Shown here: positions 1 through 6,625 of the stretch, in pieces
Position numbering within the stretch: the stretch's first letter is position 1
How the letters are laid out: each line of letters opens with the position of its first letter
NCBI GenBank assembly: GCA_019454915.1
Contig: JACFNM010000064.1
Span: 2,672-15,648 of the forward strand
DNA from: Chitinophagaceae bacterium
GTDB taxonomy: Bacteria; Bacteroidota; Bacteroidia; Chitinophagales; Chitinophagaceae
Direction of reading: 5' to 3'
DNA: 12,977 nt
Translations under genes and position numbers: made by a program
The notes under the pieces: generated by a model
What the model was told of the DNA's origin: nothing
Seen by the model: the letters and a program-made list of their open reading frames with translations, nothing else
Database searches by the model: none

Positions 1-1274
1 TTGGCTCGGATATCGGCAGCAAGGTTAAAAGTATTTCTGAAAAGATCGGAATTCGGTATAATTCCTTTGTTCTGCATATTAGAATAGGAGAGCCTGTAAC
101 TCGCTATATTATTGCTGTTAGCAACAGATACACCGTTAATGCTGGTGATTCCCGTTTCTACAAAATTTTTAACGTTATCCGGATGAGACACTAAAGGTGT
201 CTTAATCTTCTTGCCGTTCTCATCCAGCGGGCTATTCCATTGCACTTCTTCATAACCCTTATCTAATTCAGCACCATAATATCCGTTTACCCAATCCTGC
301 ACCAAAGTGCCAAACGGATTCGTAAGCGGGTTGCCGCTCACCGATTCGGGAATGGCTGAAACCTGTCCGGGACCGAACTTGGTTTGCACTTTAAGAAAAC
401 GATATGGTTTATCAAACACCGTATTGGTGTAAGCATTTATCGTTAACTTCCTTGCCTTCGTACCGCTTTTAGTGGTGATTAAGATCACACCATTTCCTGC
501 CCGCGATCCATACAGCGCTGCGGCACTTGGACCTTTCAGTACGCTGATGTTTTCAATATCATCCGGATTAATACCGGATATCGCATTCCCGTAATCTACA
601 CGGTTATCTACCCCGTTCACCTGGCTGATGTTGTTAAGTGAATTTACCAGCGGAACCCCGTCAACCACAATCAACGGCTGATTATCATTATTCAGAGAAG
701 TAGCTCCGCGAATGACCATACTCACAGATGAACCGGCGCCGCTTGTCTGGTTAATGGTAACGCCGGCAACCTTACCACTTAAAGCATTTAAAATGTTCTC
801 CTGGGGAACCCTCACCATTTCCTTTCCGGCCACTTCCTCCACGGAATAACCCAGCGATTTTTTTTCTCGTGTTATACCCAATGCTGTAACCACTACATCA
901 GCTAACTGCTGGCTTTCCTTTTCAAGGACGATATTAAGTCTTTGCCGACCACTTACCTTAATCTCACGTGTTGCATGTCCTACAGAAGTAATCACCAATA
1001 CGCTGTTGCCATCATTCACCGTTAAGGTGAAATTACCCTGGCTGTCAGTAGTGGTAGCGTTGGTTGTACCCTTTTCGGTAACGGTAACGCCATCCAGCGG
1101 GCCGTCTGCATCTGAAACGGCGCCATTGACAACAAAATCAGCGTGTGCGGGATCATCCACCCCTGAATACTCTCCGTCTAGTAAAAGCGGTCCACTCCGG
1201 GCAAATAGCAAGCCTACCTGTACCAACGGTACAAATAAAAAGGCCAAACGGATGAAAAAACGAAAACTTTTCAT
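1..1274 (-). CDS. SusC/RagA-family TonB-linked outer membrane receptor (N-terminal 424 residues; runs off the window)
   Basis: The frame is open from an ATG at 1274 to the left edge, so the C-terminal beta-barrel is outside the window. Members of this family are TonB-dependent outer membrane transporters, usually for glycans or peptides, and normally work with a SusD lipoprotein. Visible in order are a hydrophobic N-terminal signal segment (residues 5-25), a carboxypeptidase-D-like beta-sandwich (about 47-116), a TonB-box-like ADVVVTA (125-131), and the plug with the signatures LSGKVAGV, VDGVPL, SVLKGPSAAALYGSRAG and GVILITTKSG (about 160-270). There is no STN signalling domain before the carboxypeptidase-like domain, so it is probably a plain transporter and not a FecA-like signal transducer. 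The only upstream ATG nearby (1306) is in another frame. It lies 60 bases downstream of the lipoprotein gene, so the two are probably co-transcribed. Any susD gene would lie beyond the left edge. The substrate cannot be told. Confidence 0.93.
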   Translation of the reverse strand, partial: MKSFRFFIRLAFLFVPLVQVGLLFARSGPLLLDGEYSGVDDPAHADFVVNGAVSDADGPLDGVTVTEKGTTNATTTDSQGNFTLTVNDGNSVLVITSVGHATREIKVSGRQRLNIVLEKESQQLADVVVTALGITREKKSLGYSVEEVAGKEMVRVPQENILNALSGKVAGVTINQTSGAGSSVSMVIRGATSLNNDNQPLIVVDGVPLVNSLNNISQVNGVDNRVDYGNAISGINPDDIENISVLKGPSAAALYGSRAGNGVILITTKSGTKARKLTINAYTNTVFDKPYRFLKVQTKFGPGQVSAIPESVSGNPLTNPFGTLVQDWVNGYYGAELDKGYEEVQWNSPLDENGKKIKTPLVSHPDNVKNFVETGITSINGVSVANSNNIASYRLSYSNMQNKGIIPNSDLFRNTFNLAADIRA

Positions 1275-1334
1275 TATAATTCGATTGATTTTCTAATAAA
1301 ATGCATTAAATAAACGATAACACTGAAATTTACA

Positions 1335-1877
1335 TTACTGCTTTTCAAAAATGAGAAACACAGGAATGTTAGCCCCTTTTGGGGGATCGGCTTCATAAAC
1401 ATTAACGGTAAATCCCAGCGATCCTAATTTCAGATCGGTGGACGTCATGTTGTCAATCCAGATTGGTATATCTTTTTGATCAGAAGAGATCAAGTGCAAT
1501 GCAGATCCGTAAGCCTGCAGGTTCCATTTTCCGGAATTACCGGTGTTCGGTAAAATAAAATCCGTACTACCTGTAATGTTAAATGTACCGTCACTGTTAA
1601 AGACAAAAACATTGTCTTTTGTGTCCGTAATTTTAGGTCCTGTAAGCGGCAGGTACCCTACCAGGTTATGAAGACTGAATCCTACGGGCAACTGTTGACC
1701 TGCAAAGGGAATAGAATAGCCCAATACAATGTCGGTTTGCTTCCATGTACCCGTGAGCATCTCCTGTTTGGCAATTGTCGGGTCAACTAATTTCGTTACA
1801 GAATCCTTGTCACACGACACCAGTAATAATGGTGCGATCAGGATCAAAATAATAAGATCATTCAACTTTTTTTTCAT
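1335..1877 (-). CDS. lipocalin-like lipoprotein, function unknown
   Basis: This encodes a 180-residue lipoprotein. A lysine-rich start (MKKKL) leads into a hydrophobic stretch and the lipobox LLVSC, with the lipidated cysteine at residue 22. The residues after it (CDKD) are charged, as in the surface-export signals described for some Bacteroidota lipoproteins, so surface display is possible but inferred. The mature part has the layout of the small lipocalin-like lipoproteins common in this phylum: LTGTWKQ near the start, FVFNSDGTFNITG in the middle, then GKWNL and a hydrophobic C-terminal strand. I chose ATG at 1877 over the in-frame TTG two codons upstream. It precedes the SusC-like gene by 60 bases on the same strand, so it may be an accessory surface protein of that uptake system. 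No enzymatic motif is visible. Confidence 0.85.
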   Translation of the reverse strand: MKKKLNDLIILILIAPLLLVSCDKDSVTKLVDPTIAKQEMLTGTWKQTDIVLGYSIPFAGQQLPVGFSLHNLVGYLPLTGPKITDTKDNVFVFNSDGTFNITGSTDFILPNTGNSGKWNLQAYGSALHLISSDQKDIPIWIDNMTSTDLKLGSLGFTVNVYEADPPKGANIPVFLIFEKQ

Positions 1878-1883
1878 GAGCAA

Positions 1884-2226
1884 TTGGTTAAAATGAAAAA
1901 TCGGGTTTGATTACAGATTCATTTACTTGATTATTAATAACTTAAACTATTAGAACTATCATTTGTTAAAAAAATTGTGTGCAAAACTTTATTTTATTTT
2001 ATTTCCTGAAAACCTTTGTCCGCCTACTACCTCATTTTTCATAGAGTATCGTATCAGAAATTGATACTCTCAAAACTAACAAATGTTAATTATTTTTTCG
2101 ACAGAAAGTTTGCTTTTGCAAAAAAACACGTCACTACAGGATTACACGAGGGAATCCACAGGGAACCGACAACCTACGAAATAGATGGTAAGGAGTAATC
2201 AATATAACCTGCAGATATCAGGAATT
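1884..2226. other. intergenic region, 343 bases, no convincing gene
   Basis: This AT-rich stretch separates the sigma factor gene from the lipoprotein gene. It holds the operator-like inverted repeat at 2043-2070 and a short TTTTA-repeat tract at about 1989-2005. The only open frame (2016-2198, plus strand) starts with TTG, runs through the inverted repeat and has no recognisable family, so I do not call it. No strong terminator for the sigma factor gene is visible, only a 4-bp imperfect stem around 2212-2225. Read-through from the sigma gene into the lipoprotein gene therefore cannot be excluded. Confidence 0.6.
2043..2078 (-). promoter_or_regulatory. candidate promoter with operator-like inverted repeat before the lipoprotein/SusC pair
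   Basis: Read on the minus strand, TAGTTTTG (2078-2071) matches the Bacteroidota -7 consensus TAnnTTTG. Directly after it comes a perfect 8-bp inverted repeat, AGAGTATC (2043-2050) and GATACTCT (2063-2070), with 12 bases between the arms. An inner GTATC (2051-2055) can also pair with GATAC (2063-2067). The repeat would cover the transcription start, as an operator does, or would form a hairpin at the 5' end of a leader of about 190 bases. No good -33 element is seen at the usual spacing, so the promoter call is weak. The inverted repeat itself is certain. Confidence 0.4.
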
Positions 2227-2778
2227 TCAACGCAACTGTTTGCGAAGATTCAGCATGGCCCGGAAGGCCAGGTTGTTAACTGACTGATAGTTCATGCTCA
2301 GCTTAACGGCTATCTGCTCATAAGTCAATCCTTCGAAAAATCTCAGGCGAACTACCTGTTTCTGCCTGGCCGTCAACTGCGCCAGCGCCATATTTAAGCG
2401 ACTTTTCTGCTCGGTCAACCGCTCAGACGACATAATAAGCTCTTCGATATTCTGCGTCTCGTCCGGCGCCTGCTCGTTGATGTATAATTCATTTGTGAAG
2501 CCTTTGCGCTTCACTTTCTTCAAAATAATACTCTTCAGTACTTTTAAAAGATAACTATAAGAATGATTGACATTTCCGATGCTTGCCCGGTAATGCCAGA
2601 TTTCTATGAAGATTTCCTGCAGGGCGTCCTTTGCCAGTTCCCTGTTGTCAGTCATCTTCAGCGCCGCATGAAACAAACGATCAATATAGGTATCATACAA
2701 ATACTCTAAGGCACTTGTATTTCCTTCTCTTAGTTGCTTCCAGCAAGCAGCATCATTTTGGTAATTTTTATCAGCCAT
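2227..2778 (-). CDS. ECF-type RNA polymerase sigma-70 factor
   Basis: This is a 183-residue alternative sigma factor. It has a sigma region 2 (about residues 20-85), including the typical YDTYIDRLFHAALKMT stretch and the ELAKDALQEIFIEIWH segment that contacts the -10 element and core RNA polymerase. Region 4 (about 125-178) follows, with LTARQKQVVRLRFFEGLTYE and a helix-turn-helix up to NNLAFRAMLNLRK. ECF sigma factors redirect polymerase to a small regulon and are usually held by an anti-sigma factor, in Bacteroidota most often FecR. No fecR follows; a 350-base gap and a lipoprotein gene come next. I chose the ATG at 2778 (MADKNY) over an upstream in-frame TTG at 2802. Its targets cannot be read from the sequence, but the lipoprotein/SusC pair downstream on the same strand is a candidate. 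Confidence 0.92.
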   Translation of the reverse strand: MADKNYQNDAACWKQLREGNTSALEYLYDTYIDRLFHAALKMTDNRELAKDALQEIFIEIWHYRASIGNVNHSYSYLLKVLKSIILKKVKRKGFTNELYINEQAPDETQNIEELIMSSERLTEQKSRLNMALAQLTARQKQVVRLRFFEGLTYEQIAVKLSMNYQSVNNLAFRAMLNLRKQLR

Positions 2779-2895
2779 AATGACAAAATAAGCAATCAAC
2801 AATTATCGGTTAGAGTCAAAATACCGTGTCAAATTAAGGTCTACTTCAAGGTTCAATATTAGTTACATCTTAACAGTTAAGCAATGGTAATTCTT

Positions 2896-2964
2896 ATGAA
2901 AAAAATAGCAGAAATTATGATCACCCTATCCCTGGCAGCGGCATTAATTCGTTGCCGACCATAA
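2896..2964 (+). CDS. possible 22-residue peptide ending like a lipoprotein signal
   Basis: A short ATG frame encodes a lysine start, a hydrophobic core (IMITLSLAAAL) and a cysteine close to the end (LIRCRP), then TAA. It resembles a type II signal peptide that stops right after the cysteine, either a very small lipoprotein or the remains of a longer one. Its stop codon lies next to the terminator stem of the convergent outer membrane protein gene. No promoter or ribosome binding site was found, so it may well be chance. Confidence 0.18.
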   Translation: MKKIAEIMITLSLAAALIRCRP

Positions 2965-3003
2965 AAATACCGTGATCCGACACATAGCAGGCATCACGGT
3001 ATT
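2963..3003 (-). terminator. rho-independent terminator of the outer membrane barrel gene
   Basis: A perfect 11-bp inverted repeat, AATACCGTGAT (2966-2976) and ATCACGGTATT (2993-3003), flanks a 16-base loop. On the minus strand the stem is followed directly by a run of five T (2967-2963, partly in the stem). It begins 19 bases after the stop codon of the barrel protein gene, so it terminates that gene. On the plus strand no T-run follows, so it looks one-directional. Confidence 0.8.
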
Positions 3004-3022
3004 ACTAAAATATTAAAGCAGC

Positions 3023-3544
3023 TTAAAACGTATATCTTGCTGATATTCCGCCGTTACCAAAATAGAAGCCGCTGTAATAATCATAGGGCTCTATCAGGGA
3101 AATCGTGGGCCGGATATCGGCAGACACATTCAGCGGAATATTACTAAACTTATAATCTACCCCGCCTGTTGGGAATATACCCAAGCCAAATCCCCGGTAA
3201 TGGTCATCGCTGGAAAAAGTATTATAAGCCGACAATCCTCCCCCGACAAACCATCTGAAACCTTCAATCTTTCCGATGGGAAAATGATGCTGATAAGCGC
3301 CGGAAAGGGACAGGTTCAGCCAATGGACCCCGGTATACAGGTACGGTCTAAAACCAAGATTCAACTCAATCGCACCCGGGTCTGTAACAAAAGTCTTGAA
3401 GGACGCCGACAGCACATCATAATAACCGCCTCCCAAACGGGCGCCTATTGCATTCTTGTAGTCACTACCTTCCTGAGCCGATACGGTAGTTACCATAACA
3501 GAAAATAAAAACACCAGACCGGCTAATGATAATAATCGTTTCAT
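3023..3544 (-). CDS. small outer membrane beta-barrel protein
   Basis: This encodes a 173-residue secreted protein. A signal peptide (MKRLLSLAGLVFLFSVMVTT, then VSA and cleavage before QEG, about residue 23) is followed by alternating hydrophobic and polar strands rich in glycine and aromatic residues: ARLGGGYYDVL, AIELNLGFRPYLYTG, LNLSLSGAYQHHF, RWFVGGGLSAYN and NVSADIRPTISL. It ends in a phenylalanine (ARYTF), the usual C-terminal signal for the barrel assembly machinery. The size fits an 8-stranded barrel of the OmpA/OmpX-like porin superfamily. The ATG at 3544 is preferred over an upstream TTG at 3571, which overlaps the predicted -7 element. It is a single transcription unit with its own promoter and terminator. 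The physiological role is unknown. Confidence 0.82.
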   Translation of the reverse strand: MKRLLSLAGLVFLFSVMVTTVSAQEGSDYKNAIGARLGGGYYDVLSASFKTFVTDPGAIELNLGFRPYLYTGVHWLNLSLSGAYQHHFPIGKIEGFRWFVGGGLSAYNTFSSDDHYRGFGLGIFPTGGVDYKFSNIPLNVSADIRPTISLIEPYDYYSGFYFGNGGISARYTF

Positions 3545-3568
3545 AGTTATTCTTTTTAAAGTTGTTTG

Positions 3569-3602
3569 CAAAAATACCCGATTTAAAAGGAAGTTTCTAC
3601 AA
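3569..3602 (-). promoter_or_regulatory. candidate promoter of the outer membrane barrel gene
   Basis: On the minus strand TATTTTTG (3576-3569) matches the Bacteroidota -7 consensus TAnnTTTG. A TTG (3602-3600) stands 23 bases upstream, slightly far for a -33 element. The start codon at 3544 follows 24 bases after the -7 box. Confidence 0.4.
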
Positions 3603-3607
3603 CGTCT

Positions 3608-3636
3608 TTTGCAAAAAATAATTGTAGCTACGTTTT
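3608..3636 (+). promoter_or_regulatory. candidate promoter of the GNAT acetyltransferase gene
   Basis: TTTG (3608-3611), a 17-base spacer and TACGTTTT (3629-3636) give a -33/-7 pair differing from the Bacteroidota consensus at one position. It lies about 40 bases before the ATG at 3677 and is divergent from the barrel gene promoter, some 10 bases away. Confidence 0.4.
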
Positions 3637-3676
3637 CGTATTTTTACTCCTTTTGGCCAACAAATTTTCATGCGGT

Positions 3677-4180
3677 ATGGTTCACTTTAAAGAAGGAACG
3701 ACAAGCGATATTCCCCTAATACGTCAATTAAGCCATACTATCTGGCCGTTGGTTTACGGTTCCATCCTTTCTAAGGAACAAATGGATTATATGCTGAACC
3801 GGATGTACAGCGAATCTTCACTCCTCGATCAAATGAACCGGTTGCTTCATCATTTTATTCTGGCATTCAACGATGATACCCCCGTTGGTTATGCTTCCTG
3901 GTCGTGGATTACTGACAGCAACCTGTATCGCCTGCACAAAATCTACCTGGTACCGTCCCAGCACGGTAAAGGCATTGGCAGGCAATTGTTGCAACATGTT
4001 ATCCGTAATATTGCACCTACGCGGGAAACCATCTTAGAATTGAATGTGAATCGCCGGAATAAGGCGATTGATTTTTATACCCGCGAGGGATTTCGCATTG
4101 TACGTTCCGAGGACAACGATATCGGCAACGGTTATTATATGAACGATTATGTGATGCAAAAAACAATCGGGCCGGCATAA
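3677..4180 (+). CDS. GNAT-family N-acetyltransferase
   Basis: This is a 167-residue GCN5-related acetyltransferase, which moves an acetyl group from acetyl-CoA to an amine. Motif A is clear: the strand LYRLHKIYLVP is followed by QHGKGIG (residues 95-101), the Q/RxxGxG loop that holds the CoA pyrophosphate. Motif B follows as ILELNVNRRNKAIDFYTREG and FRIV, in which the asparagine and tyrosine are typical. The N-terminal half (TTSDIPLIRQLSHTIWPLVY) is the usual substrate-side helix pair. I chose the ATG at 3677 over a TTG at 3653; another ATG at 3670 is out of frame. It converges on the DUF4954 gene with only 38 bases between stop codons, in which no hairpin terminator is seen. The acceptor substrate, small molecule or protein, cannot be deduced. 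Confidence 0.9.
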   Translation: MVHFKEGTTSDIPLIRQLSHTIWPLVYGSILSKEQMDYMLNRMYSESSLLDQMNRLLHHFILAFNDDTPVGYASWSWITDSNLYRLHKIYLVPSQHGKGIGRQLLQHVIRNIAPTRETILELNVNRRNKAIDFYTREGFRIVRSEDNDIGNGYYMNDYVMQKTIGPA

Positions 4181-4218
4181 CCTCCTTTTTGATACCGGTA
4201 AAACCTCACGCTACGAAA

Positions 4219-6429
4219 TCACTTCATAACAGACAACAACGCTTTCACCTTTTTCTTATAGGATTTGAGTTCTGCCTGTTGTAAGGATATAAATCCGTTG
4301 TCTTCCAGTTTACCCCATACCTGGTCCATCTCTTCTTTCGTGTCAAATACCATGGTGCGAAACGGATTACAATAATCCTTCGCCCTGGACTCGTAGATGC
4401 CTTCCGTTAACCAGGTCTTGGTTTTTAAAGACCGGTTTAACACATCCGAAAAAATTTCCGCGGTAAATTCATTTATTGTGATGCCCAATACCTCCAGCAT
4501 GACCGCAAAAGCGTGCTCAAACTTATCCGTATCATAAGCCTGCCCCTGCCGCGCATAAAAAGCATGCACATCATCCCACCCCTTGATTTTCCCGGAGCGG
4601 ATTTCCTGCCTGAGCTTTTTCACTTCTTTTTCAGGAATCAATTGTCCGCCCACATTAAGCCATTCATTTCTTTTCGGGGTAAAAGCGATGGATTGGATAA
4701 AAGAAGAAAAGTTTTTTAAGCCATTCTCTTCAATCCATTGGATACACTGAATTGCTCCATAATAGATCAGTAATTCCCTGAATATGAAGTAGGCCTGCCG
4801 GGCTTTTACGATCACCGTTTTCCGGTCGCTGTTTTCCATTCCGTCCGCTACGATTTCGAGTTCATCAACTATCTCTTTGTCGGACTCCAGGAGTTTCTTA
4901 CCGGATTTAACCGCCATAGCATCCGTTATCTCTTTATTGGGATTCTCCCGCGTCAGAAAAGCTCTGCCGGTATATAGCTCCAGTAATGTTAAAGCCTTGA
5001 TCGTTTCATTTACGGTATCAGGAGCCAATGCGGCAAATTCAAGCCGTTGTTCTTTTTCAATGCGGGCATCCCGGTCATTGTATTTCCATTCATTCCGGGC
5101 AATGGCATACAGGTTATACATAAACCAGTACGCCGGCATTACTACTAATTGATCTTTAGAGAGATCATTACTGATTAACGAAAAAGGTAAGGGAATGTTC
5201 AGCTCATACGGGTAATCACCCTTCGCCAGAATATTGAAAGAAGCAAATTTTGAATTGTGTTTAAGACTTACGCATAACCCGGGCCAAAAACCCCGTCCCG
5301 CAATCAATTCCCCATCGGGGCTGCGGGAGTTGTGATTGGAACCAATCGTAGCGCCGGCGGCCATATTGCTTTGCCCCATCACCACGGCGGCACACAAAAA
5401 AGAATTATTGTGATGCTGTTCGTGTGATGGAAATATAAGGGAGTTCAATACTTCACAACAGGAGATGGTTGAATTGTTACCAAGATAGGAATTAAGCAAC
5501 CGGGCCCCGTATTTCAACTGCGATTGGGATGCCATGATGAAACGAACTGCCTTTACGCCGTAAAAAGCTTTGCATCCGTAGCCCATGATGCCATTCACCA
5601 TCTCACACCCCTCGCCTATCTGTGAAGGCGCTTCGGCAGAGGAGTTAACGGTAAGATTTTTTAACTTATTAGCTCCTTTTATATAAGCATCGGAACCAAT
5701 CCACACATCTTTAATCATGCTGGTGTTCTTGATGATGGTCCGGTCGCCTATTTTGCCATAATAACCTCTGCGCGTATCATATTCTTTCTGGGTAAACAGC
5801 ACGAATTTTTCCAGCATTACTTCATCATCCCGGTATTTAGACCACAGCCAGGCATCCCCCGGTAACATCCGGTTAAAAGGGATGACTTTCCTCCCCCCGT
5901 TTTCATTACATATTTGCAGCCATATTCGTATGTCTTCATCCTCTCCCTCTTTGACAATACCATTTCCAAATTTGGCGGCATTGGTGGTCGCTAACTCATG
6001 TATATTGACCAATATCACCTCGCTGCCGATAATAAAATGAGAGAGATAGTTGACATTATCTACCACCACGTTATCTCCAAAGTCACAACTAATGATCGTA
6101 CTGTTATATAAACCCACCGGCATCCGAAGATTATGGTATTCGAGATAATAGGCCTCCAGCTTCCCGATGCGTACCAAACCAAAGAATTTACAATTTTTCA
6201 CGAGGTTCGGATCAAAAGCATCGGACACCAACAATTTATTCCAATTATCAGAAGTATTGCCATTGCGTACCAGCACCTCTATTTCCCAGGCCGTTAATCC
6301 CCGATACCGGATGCCGCTTCTGTTTTGCAGATCCCGCAGATGATATTCATCTTTTCCTGCGGGTAGGTATTCAGGTGCGATGAAATTATACCCGAGAGCA
6401 TCTATTGCTTTTTTATTTATCCGATTCAT
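4219..6429 (-). CDS. DUF4954-type protein with a left-handed beta-helix core
   Basis: This 736-residue protein resembles the DUF4954 family of Bacteroidota and spirochaetes, whose function is not established. I recognise it by overall sequence, including TAWEIEVLVRNGN near the N-terminus. The stretch from about residue 80 to 390 is rich in short hydrophobic hexapeptide-like repeats (for example VGLYNSTIISCDFGDNVVV, IGDRTIIKNTSMIKDVWIGS, YLGNNSTISCCEVLNSLIF and AAGATIGSNHNS), typical of the left-handed beta-helix of acyl- and nucleotidyltransferases such as GlmU. The last 300 residues are mostly charged and helical, with no motif I know. There is no signal peptide, so it is cytoplasmic. It lies downstream of glmS on the same strand, 142 bases after the second glmS stop, with a stable hairpin in the gap. 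A role in sugar metabolism is suggested by the fold and neighbour only. Confidence 0.78.
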   Translation of the reverse strand: MNRINKKAIDALGYNFIAPEYLPAGKDEYHLRDLQNRSGIRYRGLTAWEIEVLVRNGNTSDNWNKLLVSDAFDPNLVKNCKFFGLVRIGKLEAYYLEYHNLRMPVGLYNSTIISCDFGDNVVVDNVNYLSHFIIGSEVILVNIHELATTNAAKFGNGIVKEGEDEDIRIWLQICNENGGRKVIPFNRMLPGDAWLWSKYRDDEVMLEKFVLFTQKEYDTRRGYYGKIGDRTIIKNTSMIKDVWIGSDAYIKGANKLKNLTVNSSAEAPSQIGEGCEMVNGIMGYGCKAFYGVKAVRFIMASQSQLKYGARLLNSYLGNNSTISCCEVLNSLIFPSHEQHHNNSFLCAAVVMGQSNMAAGATIGSNHNSRSPDGELIAGRGFWPGLCVSLKHNSKFASFNILAKGDYPYELNIPLPFSLISNDLSKDQLVVMPAYWFMYNLYAIARNEWKYNDRDARIEKEQRLEFAALAPDTVNETIKALTLLELYTGRAFLTRENPNKEITDAMAVKSGKKLLESDKEIVDELEIVADGMENSDRKTVIVKARQAYFIFRELLIYYGAIQCIQWIEENGLKNFSSFIQSIAFTPKRNEWLNVGGQLIPEKEVKKLRQEIRSGKIKGWDDVHAFYARQGQAYDTDKFEHAFAVMLEVLGITINEFTAEIFSDVLNRSLKTKTWLTEGIYESRAKDYCNPFRTMVFDTKEEMDQVWGKLEDNGFISLQQAELKSYKKKVKALLSVMK

Positions 6430-6449
6430 GTGGAAATTTAAGATTTATC

Positions 6450-6480
6450 TGCCTCGCCGGCATAGCAAAGCCGGCAGGCA
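6450..6480. repeat. GC-rich imperfect palindrome upstream of the DUF4954 gene
   Basis: TGCCTcGCCGGC (6450-6461) and GCCGGCAGGCA (6470-6480) form an 11-bp stem with one bulged C (6455) and an 8-base loop. It is clearly more GC-rich than its surroundings. On the plus strand a short T-run follows (6482-6486), but no plus-strand gene needs a terminator here. On the minus strand it would fold in the region between glmS and the DUF4954 start, 20 bases before that ATG. It could be a weak glmS terminator, a leader hairpin, or a copy of a dispersed extragenic palindrome. Confidence 0.6.
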
Positions 6481-6571
6481 ATTTTTAAAATTCGAATGAC
6501 TGGTCAGGATGTACGGATAGTGAATCGGTCAACGATTACTTGTTAAAAACGCACATTACGCATCAGAAACC

Positions 6572-6625
6572 TCATTCTACCGTCACACTCTTAGCAAGAT
6601 TCCGGGGTTTATCCACGTCATAGAC
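6572..6625 (-). pseudogene. glmS: detached C-terminal tail of glmS, in frame after a premature stop
   Basis: Directly after the glmS TAA (6628-6626) the same frame stays open for 17 codons and reads VYDVDKPRNLAKSVTVE before TGA (6574-6572). DVDxPRNLAKSVTVE is the near-invariant C-terminus of glucosamine-6-phosphate synthases. Counting the stop as one residue, the joined protein would be 611 residues, the normal family length, so the stop replaces a codon and is not the result of a net insertion or deletion. The residue after the stop is Val where the family usually has Gly, so two neighbouring codons deviate. Confidence 0.92.

Noticed and set aside
2016-2198. 60-residue plus-strand frame between the sigma factor and lipoprotein genes
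   Set aside because: It starts with TTG, spans the operator-like inverted repeat, has no family resemblance and no promoter.
3200-3508. 102-residue plus-strand frame opposite the outer membrane barrel gene
   Set aside because: It is the antisense shadow of a gene with signal peptide, promoter and terminator.
4181-4218. Terminator between the convergent GNAT and DUF4954 genes
   Set aside because: No inverted repeat with a T-run is visible in these 38 bases.
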